Source: Alphaproteobacteria bacterium UBA3650 | GTDB lineage: Bacteria > Pseudomonadota > Alphaproteobacteria > CAAHEQ01 > UBA3637 | Direction of reading: 5' to 3' | NCBI GenBank assembly: GCA_002373815.1 | Contig: DFKH01000083.1 | Location: 1-64,000, forward strand | Length of the DNA: 64,000 bases | Shown here: positions 32,704 through 41,003 of the stretch, piece after piece | How the letters are laid out: every line of letters starts with the position of its first letter | How positions within the stretch are numbered: the stretch's first letter is position 1 | Notes under the pieces: model-generated | Database searches by the model: none | Told to the model about the DNA's origin: nothing | Seen by the model: the letters and a program-made list of their open reading frames with translations, nothing else | Position numbers and translations under genes: made by a program

Positions 32704-33651
32704 ATGAAGGTATGGGTTTTGGCAGATGATCGTGCTGGTAACGTAAATCAATTATTGGGTATTGCAGAGGCTTTAAAAGTTCCCTATGAACGCAAAGAGA
32801 TTCGTTATAATAGGTGGATTCACTTACCTAACTGGCTACGAGGCCGCACTTTTATCGGATTGGACTCCAAGTATAAAAAAGATTTATTACACGATTTTCC
32901 AGATGTTATTTTAAGTGCAGGACGACGTAGTTTCCCCATTGCAAGAGCAATCAAACGTCTGAGTAAAGGAAAATCAAAAATTGTGCAATTAATGAATCCT
33001 TTAAACGGCGCCTATGGTGCAGATTTAATTGTTTTACCTTTACATGATAACTATCAAGGAAAAGCCCAAAATGTTATGCAAGTATTGGGGACACCTCATC
33101 GTGTCACAGCTCAAAAATTGGCTGATGAAAAAGCGCATTGGAAAAACATTATGAAACAGTATCCTCCCAAGCGTTTAAGCTTGATTGTTGGTGGAGCTAC
33201 TAAAAACAACCCTTTCACCATCGACATGGCCGATGCTTTGGTGCAAGCAGCGAAAGATTTGAAACCTGCTTCCGTTTTGGTGACGACCTCTCGTCGCACA
33301 CCAAAAGAGGTGGTGGAAAGATTACAAAAGCAATTGCCTAAACCATGCTTTTTCTATCGCTTTGGTGATAAAACTGAGAACCCTTATTTTGGCCTTTTAG
33401 CATGGGCGGATAAGATTATTGTGACAGGAGATTCCATGTCTATGTGTACTGAATGTTGCGCAACGGGTGTTCCTGTTTTTATTTATGCTCCTGATGACAT
33501 GATGAGTGCAAAACACAAGCGTTTCCATCAAAGTTTATACACAGCTGGCGTTGCTGCCCCTGTGGGGGGAAAAACACCTAAAAAAACGCAATCGATTAAT
33601 CCTGCAGATGAAATCGCGGCACGCATTAAGAAACTGTTCACTAACAAATAA
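32704..33651 (+). CDS. ELM1/GtrOC1-like nucleoside-diphosphate-sugar epimerase-type protein
   Basis: The 315-residue protein matches the family called mitochondrial fission ELM1, widespread in Alphaproteobacteria and plants: MKVWVLADDRAGNVNQLLGI at the start, SAGRRSFPIARAIKRL, LIVGGATKNNPFTID, and TGDSMSMCTECCATGVPVFIY near the C-terminus. The overall pattern is a GT-B-like two-Rossmann fold. In bacteria the role is not established, though the glycosyltransferase-like fold and Gram-negative distribution suggest envelope sugar metabolism. It follows a lipoprotein gene directly. Confidence 0.8.
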   Translation: MKVWVLADDRAGNVNQLLGIAEALKVPYERKEIRYNRWIHLPNWLRGRTFIGLDSKYKKDLLHDFPDVILSAGRRSFPIARAIKRLSKGKSKIVQLMNPLNGAYGADLIVLPLHDNYQGKAQNVMQVLGTPHRVTAQKLADEKAHWKNIMKQYPPKRLSLIVGGATKNNPFTIDMADALVQAAKDLKPASVLVTTSRRTPKEVVERLQKQLPKPCFFYRFGDKTENPYFGLLAWADKIIVTGDSMSMCTECCATGVPVFIYAPDDMMSAKHKRFHQSLYTAGVAAPVGGKTPKKTQSINPADEIAARIKKLFTNK

Positions 33652-33655
33652 TTCC

Positions 33656-33684
33656 TTGATTTTTTCAGGCTTTTCGGATATAAT
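33656..33684 (+). promoter_or_regulatory. tRNA-Arg promoter
   Basis: TTGATT (33656-33661), 17 bases, TATAAT (33679-33684), 10 bases upstream of the tRNA. The -35 TTGATT is the same as for both tRNA-Thr genes. Confidence 0.7.
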
Positions 33685-33694
33685 ATTGGGTGTT

Positions 33695-33771
33695 GCGCTT
33701 GTAGCTCAGCTGGATAGAGTGTCGCCCTCCGAAGGCGAAGGTCGTGAGTTCGAATCTCGCCAAGCGCGCCA
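33695..33771 (+). tRNA. tRNA-Arg(CCG)
   Basis: A 77-base cloverleaf with acceptor GCGCTTG/CAAGCGC, anticodon stem TCGCC/GGCGA, loop CTCCGAA with anticodon CCG, T-loop GTTCGAATC and encoded GCCA end. It reads CGG arginine codons. Confidence 0.95.
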
Positions 33772-33798
33772 TTTTCATCGGATGATTTAAATATTCTC

Positions 33799-33827
33799 TT
33801 GCATTTTTTTATAAAATCTGCTAGAAT
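33799..33827 (+). promoter_or_regulatory. tRNA-Gln promoter
   Basis: TTGCAT (33799-33804), 17 bases, and an extended TGCTAGAAT with the hexamer at 33822-33827, 21 bases before the tRNA. Confidence 0.65.
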
Positions 33828-33848
33828 GGTTTTCATCCATGAGATGAT

Positions 33849-33923
33849 TGGGGTGTCGCCAAGTGGTAAGGCAACGGTTTTTGATACCGTCATTCGTTGG
33901 TTCGAATCCAGCCACCCCAGCCA
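33849..33923 (+). tRNA. tRNA-Gln(TTG)
   Basis: A 75-base cloverleaf with acceptor TGGGGTG/CACCCCA, anticodon stem ACGGT/ACCGT, loop TTTTGAT with anticodon TTG, T-loop GTTCGAATC and encoded CCA. Confidence 0.95.
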
Positions 33924-33967
33924 TAAGTTTTTATATGGATTGATTTTTTTACAAACATTGAGGGCAA

Positions 33968-34396
33968 ATGAAACAAAATAATCATAATCGTCAAAATAGA
34001 CGTTTTAATAATCGCGGAAATCGTCCGGCTCAGGTTATTTATCGCAACACATGTTTAGATTCTTCTGGTCCAGCAGGCAAATTGCATGGCACGCCATTGC
34101 AATTGAATGAAAAGTATGTTGCATTGTCCAAAGACGCCGCGACAGCAAATGATATGATTTTGGCTGAACAATATCGTCAATATGCCGACCATTATATGCG
34201 CCTTCAAAACATCGCTATTGAAAATGAAAATGCTTTGCGTGCTGTAAAAGAAGCCCAACGCACTGTCGAAGAGACAGAAACACCAACAGAAGAGGTATCA
34301 GAAAACGTTTCCATGCCAGATAACGCTACCGCTGATTTATCTGTTCCTGTTCAACAAATGAGCGAACAAAGTGATTCTAATCTCGTGACAGGATAA
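33968..34396 (+). CDS. DUF4167 protein
   Basis: The 142-residue protein begins with a basic, asparagine- and arginine-rich segment (NHNRQNRRFNNRGNRP). The DUF4167 core follows: DSSGPAGKLHGTPLQLNEKYVALSKDAATANDMILAEQYRQYADHYMRLQN. A long acidic disordered tail ends it. The family is restricted to Alphaproteobacteria; the basic start suggests nucleic-acid binding, but the role is not known. Its 3' end overlaps acpS convergently by 20 bases. Confidence 0.88.
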   Translation: MKQNNHNRQNRRFNNRGNRPAQVIYRNTCLDSSGPAGKLHGTPLQLNEKYVALSKDAATANDMILAEQYRQYADHYMRLQNIAIENENALRAVKEAQRTVEETETPTEEVSENVSMPDNATADLSVPVQQMSEQSDSNLVTG

Positions 34397-34766
34397 CAAC
34401 GGCACCCGCCATCTTATCATCAGCCAACGACACTTTTATTTTAACGTCATCACCAAATTTGTGTTTTAATCTGGCCAACATTTTTGTTGATAACTTTAAA
34501 TCTGGACACCCTTTGCTATCATGAACAACAGTAATATCTTTAAAACCAACAAACTTGCCAATACCCGTTCCACACGCTTTTGCAAACGCCTCTTTGACAG
34601 CATATCGTTTTGCCCCAAAATTGACTTGCGCAATCGGAGATAAAGTTTTTACTTCTTTGAATTCTGAAGGCGTTAAAATCTTTTTATAAAAAGTCACACC
34701 ACCTTTTTCAATAATGCGCTTAAAATGGGCAATTTCCACCAAATCCAAGCCAACACCGACAATCAT
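34377..34766 (-). CDS. acpS: holo-[acyl-carrier-protein] synthase
   Basis: AcpS attaches 4'-phosphopantetheine to acyl carrier protein. The 129-residue enzyme has the family markers GVGLDLVEIAHFKRII at the N-terminus (magnesium-binding D8) and RYAVKEAFAKACGTGIG at about 54-70, and it has the usual length. Its first four bases overlap the end of the RelA/SpoT gene, so the two are coupled, an order seen in many Alphaproteobacteria. Confidence 0.93.
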   Translation of the reverse strand: MIVGVGLDLVEIAHFKRIIEKGGVTFYKKILTPSEFKEVKTLSPIAQVNFGAKRYAVKEAFAKACGTGIGKFVGFKDITVVHDSKGCPDLKLSTKMLARLKHKFGDDVKIKVSLADDKMAGAVVILSRD

Positions 34767-36685
34767 TTTTCATCCTTTTCGTGATAGACAGATAAAACAT
34801 TATTGCTGGCTCGCAATGCATCTAGTACATCCAACAAGTGATCGCGATTTTTGACACGAATAGTTGCCTTTACCCGTGTCTTTTTGTGTTCTTGTTCCAA
34901 GATGACAACAGATTCAATAAAGGCCTTTTCTTTACCTAAAATTGTCACCACTTGCCCCATACTTTCAGGGCTTGTCTTCCATGTCATATTCAAAATGACA
35001 GCCATATTATTATGCGATTTTGAGGCGGTATTCCATTCCACGCTGTACCACCGATCCGCATCAGCAATATATTTTTTCAAAGCTGGGCAATTTCGTTTAT
35101 GGATTATCAATTCGCCATTTTCTTCAATGCCTACAATCGGGTCACCCACTTTAGGATTGCACTCCGTATCCATACGGTAATTCATACCAGCCGGCACCCC
35201 CAACACAGTTGCTTCAACATTTTTTCTGTTCCACAAACGTTTAAAAAAGGACGTTTTTTCTTCCTTTGGACTTTCAGCAAAATGTGCCTCCAACAAACTA
35301 CGTGCATGCGCTGTGGTCACAATTTTTAACCACGATTTATCAGCCACAATTTTTGATGCCAATTTAAACTTAACTTTATCACCATCATGCAAAACTTGTT
35401 TTAATAATGCAGGCTCATCATTGATTTCAACACCCACACATTTCAACGCTACCTTAGACCCTTGATAGCATGCAAAATCCAATGCCGTTGCGCCTTGAGG
35501 TAAAGAATACAACATTCCCTTTTCATCAAAACAGAATAATTTATCCGAATACATATGCAACTTTGCCCGATTTAAAAACTCGCTTGGTGTTTTAGATTTT
35601 GAAATTAAATCCAAAAATTCTTTCATCCATGGCAAGTCACGCCCATCATATTTCGTCCCTTGTTTGTATGACCAATGTGCCGCTATACCAAACATGGCTT
35701 CATCTTCCATTTCTTCCGTCCGAATTTGGATTTCAAGGGGTACTCCCTTTGGAGCCATTACGCTTGTCTGTAAAGAACGGTATCCGCTATCTTTTGGCGT
35801 AGAAATATAGTCTTTAAACCGTCCTGGAATGGCTTTATACATTCCATGAACGCACCCCAATACACGATAACAATCCGCCACATTACGGACAATGATTCTG
35901 AAGCCCAACACATCAAAAATTGATGACATCATGTTTTGGTGGGTTTGCAATTTACGCCACAAAGAGTATGGCATTTTAATGCGGCCAATGACACGCCCTT
36001 TTATTTTTTCTTTTTTCAACATTGCTTCCAGCTGTTTTATAACTGTCTGGACCGTCGCACGTTGTTTTGTTTGGCTTCTCTTCAATTTTTCAGTTACGTT
36101 TGCATAAGCCGTTGGATTGAGTATTTTAAATGAAATATCTTCCAGTTCATTTTTAATTTTATGTAATCCCAAGCGTTCCGCCAAAGGTACATAAATATCC
36201 ATTGTTTCTTGGGCTTTCCGTTTTTTCTTTTCTGCGGAGCATACACCCAAAGTTCGCATATTATGTAATCTATCAGCTAATTTTATCAAAAGAATACGAA
36301 TATCTTTACTGGAGGCCAAAATCAATTTCTGGAAATTTTCGGCTTGATCAGAATTGATAGATTGCAGCTGATAAGTTTCTAATTTTGTTAGCCCCTGTAC
36401 TAAATCAGCTACTTCTCGACTAAACAGCGCTTTCACAGAATCATAAGAAGCTGGAGTATCCTCCACCGTATCATGCAACAAAGCTGCAATAATGGATGCA
36501 CTATCTAGTTTATACTCCAATAAAATTTCGGCCACAGCCAATGGGTGAATTAAATATTTTTCCCCCGTTTCACGTTGCTGGTCGTGATGCATTTTTTCTG
36601 CAAATACACAGGCTCGACGTAATGATGTGATGTCAGCTTTCTTGTCATACTGTTTAACAGCCTTAATAATTTCATCCGGCCGCAT
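34763..36685 (-). CDS. bifunctional (p)ppGpp synthetase/hydrolase, RelA/SpoT
   Basis: The 640-residue Rsh enzyme has an intact HD hydrolase domain (LIHPLAVAEILL, LLHDTVED with H71-D72). The synthetase domain contains RFKDYISTPKDSGYRSLQT and EIQIRTEEMEDEAMFGIAAHWSYK. A TGS domain (LYSLPQGATALDFACYQ) and a C-terminal ACT domain complete it. It is shorter than E. coli SpoT because the linker between TGS and ACT is reduced. Both activities should be present, as in the single Rsh of most Alphaproteobacteria. It lies between rpoZ and acpS, echoing the classic spoT-rpoZ link. Confidence 0.93.
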   Translation of the reverse strand: MRPDEIIKAVKQYDKKADITSLRRACVFAEKMHHDQQRETGEKYLIHPLAVAEILLEYKLDSASIIAALLHDTVEDTPASYDSVKALFSREVADLVQGLTKLETYQLQSINSDQAENFQKLILASSKDIRILLIKLADRLHNMRTLGVCSAEKKKRKAQETMDIYVPLAERLGLHKIKNELEDISFKILNPTAYANVTEKLKRSQTKQRATVQTVIKQLEAMLKKEKIKGRVIGRIKMPYSLWRKLQTHQNMMSSIFDVLGFRIIVRNVADCYRVLGCVHGMYKAIPGRFKDYISTPKDSGYRSLQTSVMAPKGVPLEIQIRTEEMEDEAMFGIAAHWSYKQGTKYDGRDLPWMKEFLDLISKSKTPSEFLNRAKLHMYSDKLFCFDEKGMLYSLPQGATALDFACYQGSKVALKCVGVEINDEPALLKQVLHDGDKVKFKLASKIVADKSWLKIVTTAHARSLLEAHFAESPKEEKTSFFKRLWNRKNVEATVLGVPAGMNYRMDTECNPKVGDPIVGIEENGELIIHKRNCPALKKYIADADRWYSVEWNTASKSHNNMAVILNMTWKTSPESMGQVVTILGKEKAFIESVVILEQEHKKTRVKATIRVKNRDHLLDVLDALRASNNVLSVYHEKDEK

Positions 36686-36714
36686 CTTCTCCCCCTTTAT
36701 TTATTCGGCTTGTT

Positions 36715-37086
36715 CTAAGCTTCTGTCCCTTCTACAACTTGGAAAGATTCAGATTCTACGAATTCGTTATCTGCGTACAGAGCATCCTCTGTTGTAGCCC
36801 CTGCCAATTCGGATTCAACTTCCTTTAATTCTTCTGCATCAGAATCCCCTTCAGAAGCCGTTGCATAACGTTGTAAGCTTGCCACAACACCTTCACGCAA
36901 CAACTTTAAATCAACAGCGCCTTGACCAATCTCACGCAATGCAACCACTGGGTTTTTATCACCTTCACGGGGAACCATAGGATCCGCCCCCGCTTCCAAA
37001 GATTTCGCGCGACCTGAGGCCAACAAAACCAATTCAAAATGATTAGGAACTCTTTGAATACAATCTTCCACTGTTCTACGTGCCAT
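36715..37086 (-). CDS. rpoZ: RNA polymerase omega subunit
   Basis: The 123-residue protein opens MARRTVEDCIQRVPNHFELVLLASGRAKSL and has KNPVVALREIGQGAVDL, the omega signature that wraps the beta-prime C-terminus. An acidic tail of about 45 residues follows. Omega also takes part in ppGpp binding, in keeping with the adjacent RelA/SpoT gene. The ribosome-binding site AAAGGAT lies upstream. Confidence 0.93.
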   Translation of the reverse strand: MARRTVEDCIQRVPNHFELVLLASGRAKSLEAGADPMVPREGDKNPVVALREIGQGAVDLKLLREGVVASLQRYATASEGDSDAEELKEVESELAGATTEDALYADNEFVESESFQVVEGTEA

Positions 37087-37176
37087 TTTTTAATCCTTTC
37101 TGGGTATAAATTTAAACTTGTGGATAAGTATAACTCATTTTTTATCCAAAATCAAGTTTTTAATAAAAAAACATTC

Positions 37177-37205
37177 TTGCACTTTCGTTTTGTTTTAGAT
37201 ATAAT
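37177..37205 (+). promoter_or_regulatory. metG promoter
   Basis: TTGCAC (37177-37182), 17 bases, TATAAT (37200-37205), 33 bases before the metG ATG. It probably drives the run of plus-strand genes that follows. Confidence 0.75.
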
Positions 37206-37238
37206 ATGAAAAACAAGTATAATTTTTAAGGATTTGCT

Positions 37239-38936
37239 ATGACGAAAAAGAAATATTTAATTACCTCTGCTTTAACTTATATCAATGGCTTACCACATAT
37301 TGGACACTTGGCGGGTGCGATGTTGAATGCTGATATTTATGCTCGTTATTTGCGCGCCAAAGGAGAGGATGTTTTATTTGTTGGCGGAACTGATGTACAT
37401 GGCACAAAGATTGAAGTTGCTGCAGAACAAGAAGGCATCAGTATCAAAGATTACATCAAAAAATATCATGATGCCCACACCAAAATTTATGAAGGTTTTA
37501 ATTTATCTTTTGATGCCTATGGAAACACCGATTCTGACGCCAATAAAGAATTGACCTATCGCATTTTTGAAGGATTACGCAAAAATGATTTTATTTTAGA
37601 AAAGACAACTAAACGTCCTTTCTGTCCAGATGACAATCAATTTTTGGCAGATAGTCAAGTGGGGGGAACATGTCCTTATTGTGGTTATGAAAAGGCCAAA
37701 GGTGACCAATGCGAAAATTGTACAAAATTATTGGAACCAGAAGAATTAAAAAATCCTTACAGTACCGTTTCTGGAAGTCACAACATTGTCTTTCAAGATA
37801 CTAAAAATCTATTTATTCGATTAGATAAAATGCAGGAACAAATTACTTCATGGGTGGAAAGCAAAAAAGGTATTTGGACCGATATTGCCTATACAACGGC
37901 TCAAAAATGGTTGAAGGAAGGGTTGCAACCTCGTGGCATTACACGTGATTTAAAAAATGGTTTTACAGTTCCTTTGGATGGTTATGATGAAAAAGTCTTT
38001 TATTGTTGGTTTGATGCTCCTATTGGATATATAGGCATTACAAAAGAATGGGCCGATAAAGATCCAGCTAATCGTCATTGGGAAGATTGGTGGCTCAATC
38101 CTGATGCAGTTTGGCATACCGAGTTTATTGGCAAAGACAACATTCCATTTCACTCAATTATTTTCCCTGGCATGTTGTTTGGCTCCAAAGAACCATGGAC
38201 ACAAGTGTCCTTCTTAAAGGCCACCAGTTGGTTGAATTTTATCGGTGGTAAGATTTCTAAATCTGAGCATCGTGGTGTCTTTTTGGACGAGGCATTGGAG
38301 GAATTTCCTGCGGATTATTGGCGCTATTGGATTCCCGCAAACAGCCCTGAATCTGATGACTCTGTATTCGGTTTTGATTCTTTTCAAGCTTTGGTCAATA
38401 AGGATTTAAATGATGTTTTGGGCAATTTTATCAATCGTGTATTGAAGATGACACACAACAATTTTGGCGATCTTGTTCCACCGCTTGGTTCCATTACAGA
38501 CAAGGAAAAGACTTTATTTGCTACGTTGGATGATTTAATTCAAAAATACACAGTCCAAATGGATGCCATTGAATTTAGGAAGTCGTTAGCATTGTTACGT
38601 GAAATTTGGACAACAGGTAATAACTATATTGCACAAACAGAGCCATGGAAAGTTGTCAAAGAAAACAAAGAATATGCCGGTACTATTTTAAATATTGCTT
38701 TGAATTTGATTCCTTTATTTGCGCAACTTACCTCTCCGATTATGCCCGATACCGCAGAAAAAATGTTGGCCATTTTCGGCAAGAAGCCACCTTTTGTATG
38801 GCCCACAGGAAAGGCACAAGATTTGTTGCAGGCACTTAAATCTGGCGACACGTTTACACCAGCAGAGCCATTATTTAGAAAGATTACAGATGAAGAAAAA
38901 AAACTCTTAAAACAAAAACATCATGAAGGGGTCTAA
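37239..38936 (+). CDS. metG: methionyl-tRNA synthetase
   Basis: The 565-residue class I synthetase has HIGH at residues 20-23 and a zinc knuckle (CPYCGYEKAKGDQCENC) near 145. KISKS stands in place of KMSKS in FIGGKISKSEHRG near 340, and there is a helical anticodon-binding domain at 390-540. The C-terminal tRNA-binding extension found in some MetG is absent. It charges initiator and elongator tRNA-Met. The next gene begins two bases after the stop. Confidence 0.96.
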   Translation: MTKKKYLITSALTYINGLPHIGHLAGAMLNADIYARYLRAKGEDVLFVGGTDVHGTKIEVAAEQEGISIKDYIKKYHDAHTKIYEGFNLSFDAYGNTDSDANKELTYRIFEGLRKNDFILEKTTKRPFCPDDNQFLADSQVGGTCPYCGYEKAKGDQCENCTKLLEPEELKNPYSTVSGSHNIVFQDTKNLFIRLDKMQEQITSWVESKKGIWTDIAYTTAQKWLKEGLQPRGITRDLKNGFTVPLDGYDEKVFYCWFDAPIGYIGITKEWADKDPANRHWEDWWLNPDAVWHTEFIGKDNIPFHSIIFPGMLFGSKEPWTQVSFLKATSWLNFIGGKISKSEHRGVFLDEALEEFPADYWRYWIPANSPESDDSVFGFDSFQALVNKDLNDVLGNFINRVLKMTHNNFGDLVPPLGSITDKEKTLFATLDDLIQKYTVQMDAIEFRKSLALLREIWTTGNNYIAQTEPWKVVKENKEYAGTILNIALNLIPLFAQLTSPIMPDTAEKMLAIFGKKPPFVWPTGKAQDLLQALKSGDTFTPAEPLFRKITDEEKKLLKQKHHEGV

Positions 38937-38937
38937 A

Positions 38938-40197
38938 ATGGAAAAATCACATAATGCAGGGAATTTCTTGTTTGTTATTTTTTGGTGGATTGTCCAACAT
39001 GTAAATATCAGGTGGGCCCATAAACTTTTGTATTGGGGGTTACGTGATGGTTCGTTCCCCTCTGGTCATATTACTGATCCAGAGTTAGGGCTTGATATGT
39101 TTGGGCGTCACTTTCCCTCCCCCATTGGGCTAGGAGATGGCATTGACAAGCGTGGTAACACTTTGGATCAATTGATGCAGATGGGATACAGCTTTGGTAC
39201 ATTTGGTCCTTATACTTTGGAAAAAGAAATGCCACCTCAAGAAAAATATTTTTTCAAAAAGGATCAAGCTATTGTTGTGCAATGTACGGGCTATCGTAAT
39301 CCAGGTTTATTAAAAATGTTACCTTGGTTTGTCAAACGTCGCTATCTGCCACATTTTGTTGGGCTTGATGTTGTTATTCCTGCCGAAAATGAGGAGAATA
39401 ATATTAAACAGGGCAGACACTTCGCCTATGTGGATGAATTTGTTTTGATGGCTCAGCGCTCGGCGCCTTATTGTGATTTTATTACACTAGATTTTTCCCA
39501 TCCGAACTCTGAATTATGTGTACTGATGGTTGATGCATCCACGATTTTACCTATTATTCGCGCTGTCAAAGAAACTGTTAATCAAGCGGCACCGATTCAT
39601 CCTCCGAAAGTTTTTGTAAAGATTCCTTTAGATTTAAACATGATGGAGGTTCCATTGGTGGCTCAGACTTTGTTGTCTAGTGGGGCTGATGGTGTTGTTG
39701 TGGCAGGGCCTATGTCTTTGGCTAAAAATACGCGCATTCGTTTGCAAGGCGCAAAAGAACATCAGATGTCTGGAATGTTGATTGGAAAGCCGACGCATGA
39801 ATATGCCAATGAACTTATTCGTCGACTTTATGCCGTTTTGCAAAACAAAATGCCCATTATTGCATCGGGTGGTATTTTTGATGGGGCTTCTGCCTTTTCG
39901 CATATTACGGCAGGGGCGACTTTTATTGCTTTGGATGAAAGTAGCTTGATTTATGAAGGGCCTGTGGTACTTCATAAAATTCACAAAGAACTGTCTGAAA
40001 TTTTAAGAGAGAAAAATTTTAAATCTATTGTGGATGCAATTGGATCTGATTTACAAAAAGATCAACAAATCTCCTCCTCTTCACAACCGAATGGACAGGC
40101 AGTTTCACAGTCACCGCAACAAGCAAGTGCTCCCGTTATTCAGCAAGGGACACCCGTTGCGGGTACTGGTAATACACCTCCACCACAACAGTTATAA
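38938..40197 (+). CDS. divergent dihydroorotate dehydrogenase-like flavoprotein
   Basis: Start at 38938 (AAGGGG upstream). The 419-residue protein has the class 2 DHODH scaffold: an N-terminal membrane-associating stretch (FLFVIFWWIVQHV), GLGDGIDKRGNTLDQLMQMGYSF, VFVKIPLDLN and IIASGGIFDGASAFSHITAGATF. Residues expected to touch orotate and FMN are altered: the NxSSPN loop reads LDFSHPN, and the NTT triplet after GADGV reads AGP. A Q/S-rich tail of about 45 residues follows. It may be a pyrD paralogue with another substrate; if it is the only pyrD in the genome it would have to work. Confidence 0.65.
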   Translation: MEKSHNAGNFLFVIFWWIVQHVNIRWAHKLLYWGLRDGSFPSGHITDPELGLDMFGRHFPSPIGLGDGIDKRGNTLDQLMQMGYSFGTFGPYTLEKEMPPQEKYFFKKDQAIVVQCTGYRNPGLLKMLPWFVKRRYLPHFVGLDVVIPAENEENNIKQGRHFAYVDEFVLMAQRSAPYCDFITLDFSHPNSELCVLMVDASTILPIIRAVKETVNQAAPIHPPKVFVKIPLDLNMMEVPLVAQTLLSSGADGVVVAGPMSLAKNTRIRLQGAKEHQMSGMLIGKPTHEYANELIRRLYAVLQNKMPIIASGGIFDGASAFSHITAGATFIALDESSLIYEGPVVLHKIHKELSEILREKNFKSIVDAIGSDLQKDQQISSSSQPNGQAVSQSPQQASAPVIQQGTPVAGTGNTPPPQQL

Positions 40198-40209
40198 AAG
40201 GAGTTTTAA

Positions 40210-40983
40210 ATGTCAAAAGTTGCTATTGTTATTCCAACTCGTTTAAATTCTACACGCCTTCCTAACAAGCCATTAGCAATTGTAAATGGCAAGACGGTTA
40301 TTCAACATGTGTATGAACATGCGATTCAAGTTCATCCCAAGGAAGATGTTTATATTGCCGCAGGCGATCCAGAAATTGTTGAAGAAGCAAAAAAATTTGG
40401 GGCACAATGTGTTTTAACTCCGGCTAGTTTACCCTCTGGGACAGATCGTATTGTTTGTGCTTTAAAATCTATTGATCCAGACGGCACAAAATATGATACT
40501 GTTGTCAATTTTCAAGGGGATGGTATCAATGTAGATCCAAAATTAAATCTTCGCTTGGTTGATTTATTGGAAAAGACAGGGGCTGATTGGGTGACCGTCG
40601 GTAAAAAAATTACCGCCATCGAAGATATTCAAAATCCAAATTATGTCAAAATCGCTATGGGATTAAAAGAAGGTGAAGATTTTGGACGCGCTCTTTATTT
40701 TTCACGTAGTCCTGTTCCATACAATCGTGATAAGGATCCTGCTAAAGATTTTGCTTATTGGCATATTGGTATTTATGTTTATCGTACGGAAGCACTTAAA
40801 CGTTTTGTAGCCTGTCCTGTTGGTATATTGGAGGCCACTGAAAAATTAGAACAATTGCGTGCTTTGGAAAATGGCATGACCATTTATGCCTTAATTGTTC
40901 CAAGCATCAAGCTGATTGAAGAGGCCCCAACAGACATCAATACACCCGAAGAATTGGCTGAGGCGCAAAAGTTTGCATTTTAA
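40210..40983 (+). CDS. kdsB: CMP-Kdo synthetase
   Basis: KdsB activates Kdo with CTP for transfer by WaaA. The 257-residue protein begins VAIVIPTRLNSTRLPNKPLA, the nucleotide-binding signature, and contains VNFQGDGINVDPKL (binding Mg-CTP) and HIGIYVYR near the C-terminal third. AAAAGGAG precedes the ATG. It lies apart from the other LPS genes. Confidence 0.94.
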   Translation: MSKVAIVIPTRLNSTRLPNKPLAIVNGKTVIQHVYEHAIQVHPKEDVYIAAGDPEIVEEAKKFGAQCVLTPASLPSGTDRIVCALKSIDPDGTKYDTVVNFQGDGINVDPKLNLRLVDLLEKTGADWVTVGKKITAIEDIQNPNYVKIAMGLKEGEDFGRALYFSRSPVPYNRDKDPAKDFAYWHIGIYVYRTEALKRFVACPVGILEATEKLEQLRALENGMTIYALIVPSIKLIEEAPTDINTPEELAEAQKFAF

Positions 40984-41003
40984 TACATTATAAAAGGGGG
41001 ATT

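Noticed and set aside
33506..33893. ORFs on both strands across tRNA-Arg and tRNA-Gln
   Set aside because: Their sequences (VAQLDRVSPSEGEGREFESRQ, GEIRTHDLRLRRATLYPAELQ) are well-known translations of tRNA genes and not proteins.
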